Positions 6,555-8,011 of a stretch of DNA of 8,011 bases are shown piece after piece (position 1 is the first letter of the stretch; every line of letters starts with the position of its first letter). The position numbers and the translations under genes were made by a program. The DNA is from Acholeplasmataceae bacterium (GTDB lineage: Bacteria; Bacillota_I; Bacilli_A; Acholeplasmatales; Acholeplasmataceae). Under the pieces are notes generated by a model. That model did no database searches. It saw only the letters and a program-made list of their open reading frames with translations, and was not told the origin of the DNA. The stretch spans positions 1 to 8,011 of the forward strand of contig JAFGTI010000094.1 of NCBI GenBank assembly GCA_016934175.1, read 5' to 3'.

Positions 6555-7730
6555 TTACGTGGTTGTAACTTTACTATCTTTTTTATTTTGATACATCATT
6601 AAATCTGTTGTGTTCATTAGATCAGTATAGGTTTCCCCAGCTTGCCACCGATGTATACCATAAGAAAATACAGGTTGGAACGCGAATTGGTTTTCACATA
6701 ATAAACACTGGTTTTTGATTGCTTCAATTAAGTCTTCTGCATTAACTAAAGCATCCTCAAGAATGATAATGAATTCATCTCCACCAAATCTATAAACATA
6801 TTTTGCTTTATTTTTTAATAGTTCCCCAAAATGGATGAGTACTTGGTCACCAAAATGGTGCCCATATAAGTCATTAACATCTTTAAATGAATCTAAATCA
6901 ATAAAAATATATTGAAACGATTTACCTTCTTTTGTACATTCTTCAATGAGTAAATTTGCTTTTTCTTCAAGTGATTTGCGGTTATATAAACCTGTTAGAT
7001 AATCCACTTTGGTTATCAATTCAAGTTTTGAAACTAAATCTTGATTTTCTTCAAGTTTGTTTTCTATTTCATTAAAAAGAATTTTATTGATAATCACTAT
7101 GATATCTATGAAAACTGTAAAAAGTGCTAATGTAATTGCAATTTGGAAAATAGTATCAATATGATAAGATAGAAAATCACCAATTTGGTAATAATTAATA
7201 AAAGCTAAAATCATTCTTGCGATAAAAACCGCGGAAAAGATAATCATTATATAGATCAACGAATACAGATAATTTTTATTTTCAGATTTAATACGAGAGT
7301 ATATTGCAAGTGCGGTATGAAAAAATAAAATCGCTATTGCAAAAGACATGACGATAATTCTTGCAGAAATATTATCATCTATTACAGCAAAATAATACGT
7401 AGCAGAAAAAACTAGTAAAAGAAAAACTGTGTATATTTTGATACTTTCGTGATATCCAAAAAGTTTTTTGATACCAAAGGTCAGATTCATAGCACCATAG
7501 ATTGAAATGAAATTACCTAAAATCACTGATAAATAAATGTTGAAAGGGATGAAATCGCGAAAAGTGATTAGGAAGGTACCCAAAGCATATCCTAAAAAGC
7601 CATACATAATATAACCTAAACCTTTAAACTTGCCCTTAGATGTATTGATTATCTTATAGATGTACATTACGAAAACTAAACTTGTTAATGATAAAATGAT
7701 TAACGCAGTAAATAAATCTAACCTCGTCAT
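6555..7730 (-). CDS. Membrane-anchored GGDEF diguanylate cyclase
   Basis: This 391-residue protein has an N-terminal membrane region and a C-terminal GGDEF domain that would make cyclic di-GMP from two GTP. About seven hydrophobic segments occupy roughly 5-26, 38-57, 64-82, 100-116, 123-144, 155-180 and 192-216. A short charged linker, probably coiled coil (about 218-240), follows. The domain begins with 'DYLTGLYNRKSLEE' (243-256), has 'DLDSFKDVNDLYGH' (278-291) with the metal-binding Asp, and the intact active loop GGDEF (316-320). The usual inhibitory I-site RxxD, five residues before GGDEF, is replaced by NKAK (307-310), so product feedback is probably absent. The N-terminal sensor has no family I can name. 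ATG 7730 has AAGGAG 6 nt upstream. It is a single-gene unit. Confidence 0.92.
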   Translation of the reverse strand: MTRLDLFTALIILSLTSLVFVMYIYKIINTSKGKFKGLGYIMYGFLGYALGTFLITFRDFIPFNIYLSVILGNFISIYGAMNLTFGIKKLFGYHESIKIYTVFLLLVFSATYYFAVIDDNISARIIVMSFAIAILFFHTALAIYSRIKSENKNYLYSLIYIMIIFSAVFIARMILAFINYYQIGDFLSYHIDTIFQIAITLALFTVFIDIIVIINKILFNEIENKLEENQDLVSKLELITKVDYLTGLYNRKSLEEKANLLIEECTKEGKSFQYIFIDLDSFKDVNDLYGHHFGDQVLIHFGELLKNKAKYVYRFGGDEFIIILEDALVNAEDLIEAIKNQCLLCENQFAFQPVFSYGIHRWQAGETYTDLMNTTDLMMYQNKKDSKVTTT

Positions 7731-7790
7731 GTAATTCTCCTTATAATGAAATCGATTCTAAATAAAACAAATTTATAAGCATAATGATTT

Positions 7791-7799
7791 ATTTTACCA
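7791..7799 (-). promoter_or_regulatory. Extended -10 promoter of the GGDEF gene
   Basis: The minus strand reads TGG-TAAAAT (TG at 7799-7798, hexamer at 7796-7791). The -35 is poor. The predicted transcript start near 7784 gives a leader of about 54 nt. A TATAAA closer to the gene (about 7773-7778) is an alternative but lacks a spaced -35. Confidence 0.5.
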
Positions 7800-7880
7800 T
7801 ATCAATAATTTCAAAATTTTGTCGCAATTCTTACTTTTTTATTACTTTTTGCATCAAAATTCAATGATTATGGATAACCT

Positions 7881-7915
7881 AAATAAAAAGACACTCTTTG
7901 TCAAAAGAATCTCTT
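7881..7915 (-). terminator. Intrinsic terminator after tRNA-Leu
   Basis: On the minus strand, AAGA-G-ATTCTTT pairs with AAAGAGT-G-TCTT around a TGAC loop (arms 7888-7899 and 7904-7915), with one G-G mismatch and one wobble. The 3' arm is followed by TTTTATTT. It begins about 11 nt after the tRNA 3' CCA, so the tRNA is the last gene of its transcript. Confidence 0.7.
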
Positions 7916-7926
7916 ATTTATTAATT

Positions 7927-8011
7927 TGGTCCCCGCGGCCGGGCTCGAACCAGCACGGATTATTCATCCACCAGATTTTGAGTCTGGCACGTCTACCAAT
8001 TTCATCACGCG
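7927..8011 (-). tRNA. tRNA-Leu (anticodon CAA), missing the first three 5' bases
   Basis: This is a class II tRNA. The 3' acceptor arm CGCGGGG (7937-7931) is followed by discriminator A (7930) and an encoded CCA (7929-7927). The T arm is GCTGG-TTCGAGC-CCGGC (7954-7938), with one U-G pair. The long variable arm GGAT/ATCC (within 7955-7970) marks a Leu-type tRNA. The anticodon stem CCAGA/TCTGG (7987-7983 and 7975-7971) encloses loop CTCAAAA with anticodon CAA at 7980-7978, which reads UUG codons. The visible 5' end (CGCG, 8011-8008) completes part of the acceptor stem, and three more bases should lie just past the edge. TrmL, encoded in this window, would be expected to methylate C34 of this tRNA. 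Confidence 0.96.

Noticed and set aside
7743..7880. Possible small gene, riboswitch or RNA in the gap between the GGDEF gene and the tRNA terminator
   Set aside because: Apart from the GGDEF promoter I see only AT-rich sequence with stops in all frames and no stable hairpin or known riboswitch motif.
7927..8011. The tRNA-Leu as an integration (att) site for a mobile element
   Set aside because: No integrase gene, no duplicate of the tRNA 3' end and no phage-like gene is present in the window.

Overview
The window is AT-rich, low-GC DNA that reads as a wall-less or minimal Firmicute. TGA is a stop here: trmL and yaaA both end in TGA, and tryptophan is TGG. This excludes the Mycoplasma/Spiroplasma code. 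Short spacing, extended -10 promoters (TGn-TAaAAT) with poor -35 boxes and the gene repertoire fit an Acholeplasma-like mollicute or a close relative such as Erysipelotrichia. The genus is inferred, not proven.

Layout. Bases 1-2300 hold three minus-strand genes. From downstream to upstream these are the N-terminal part of a hemolysin III/PAQR-type membrane protein (cut by the window edge), trmL (tRNA wobble 2'-O-methyltransferase, overlapping the first by an ATGA), and nicotinate phosphoribosyltransferase (pncB). A terminator hairpin lies between pncB and trmL. The compact gap at 2272-2362 carries divergent promoters and short repeats. From it a plus-strand pair runs: a YaaA-family protein overlapping a cardiolipin synthase. 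This pair converges on a bidirectional terminator at about 4565-4589.

Bases 4600-7730 hold three more minus-strand genes: an unrecognised six-helix membrane protein, a PfoR-like PTS EIIC-type membrane protein, and a multi-helix membrane GGDEF diguanylate cyclase. The last two are separated by a terminator and each appears to have its own promoter. At the right edge is a minus-strand tRNA-Leu(CAA), lacking only the first three acceptor bases, followed by its own terminator.

The genes are mostly housekeeping: NAD salvage, tRNA modification, stress protection, phospholipid synthesis and a tRNA. To these are added four integral membrane proteins of sensing or transport type. No mobile element, CRISPR array, phage gene or defence module is visible. 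Three apparent longest-ORF starts (pncB, the 4600-5295 gene and the pfoR-like gene) lie at or upstream of promoter or Shine-Dalgarno elements, so they are corrected here to downstream starts. I see no convincing new multi-gene system. The most interesting points are regulatory: the hairpin directly before trmL, the repeats between pncB and yaaA, and a cyclase without an I-site.
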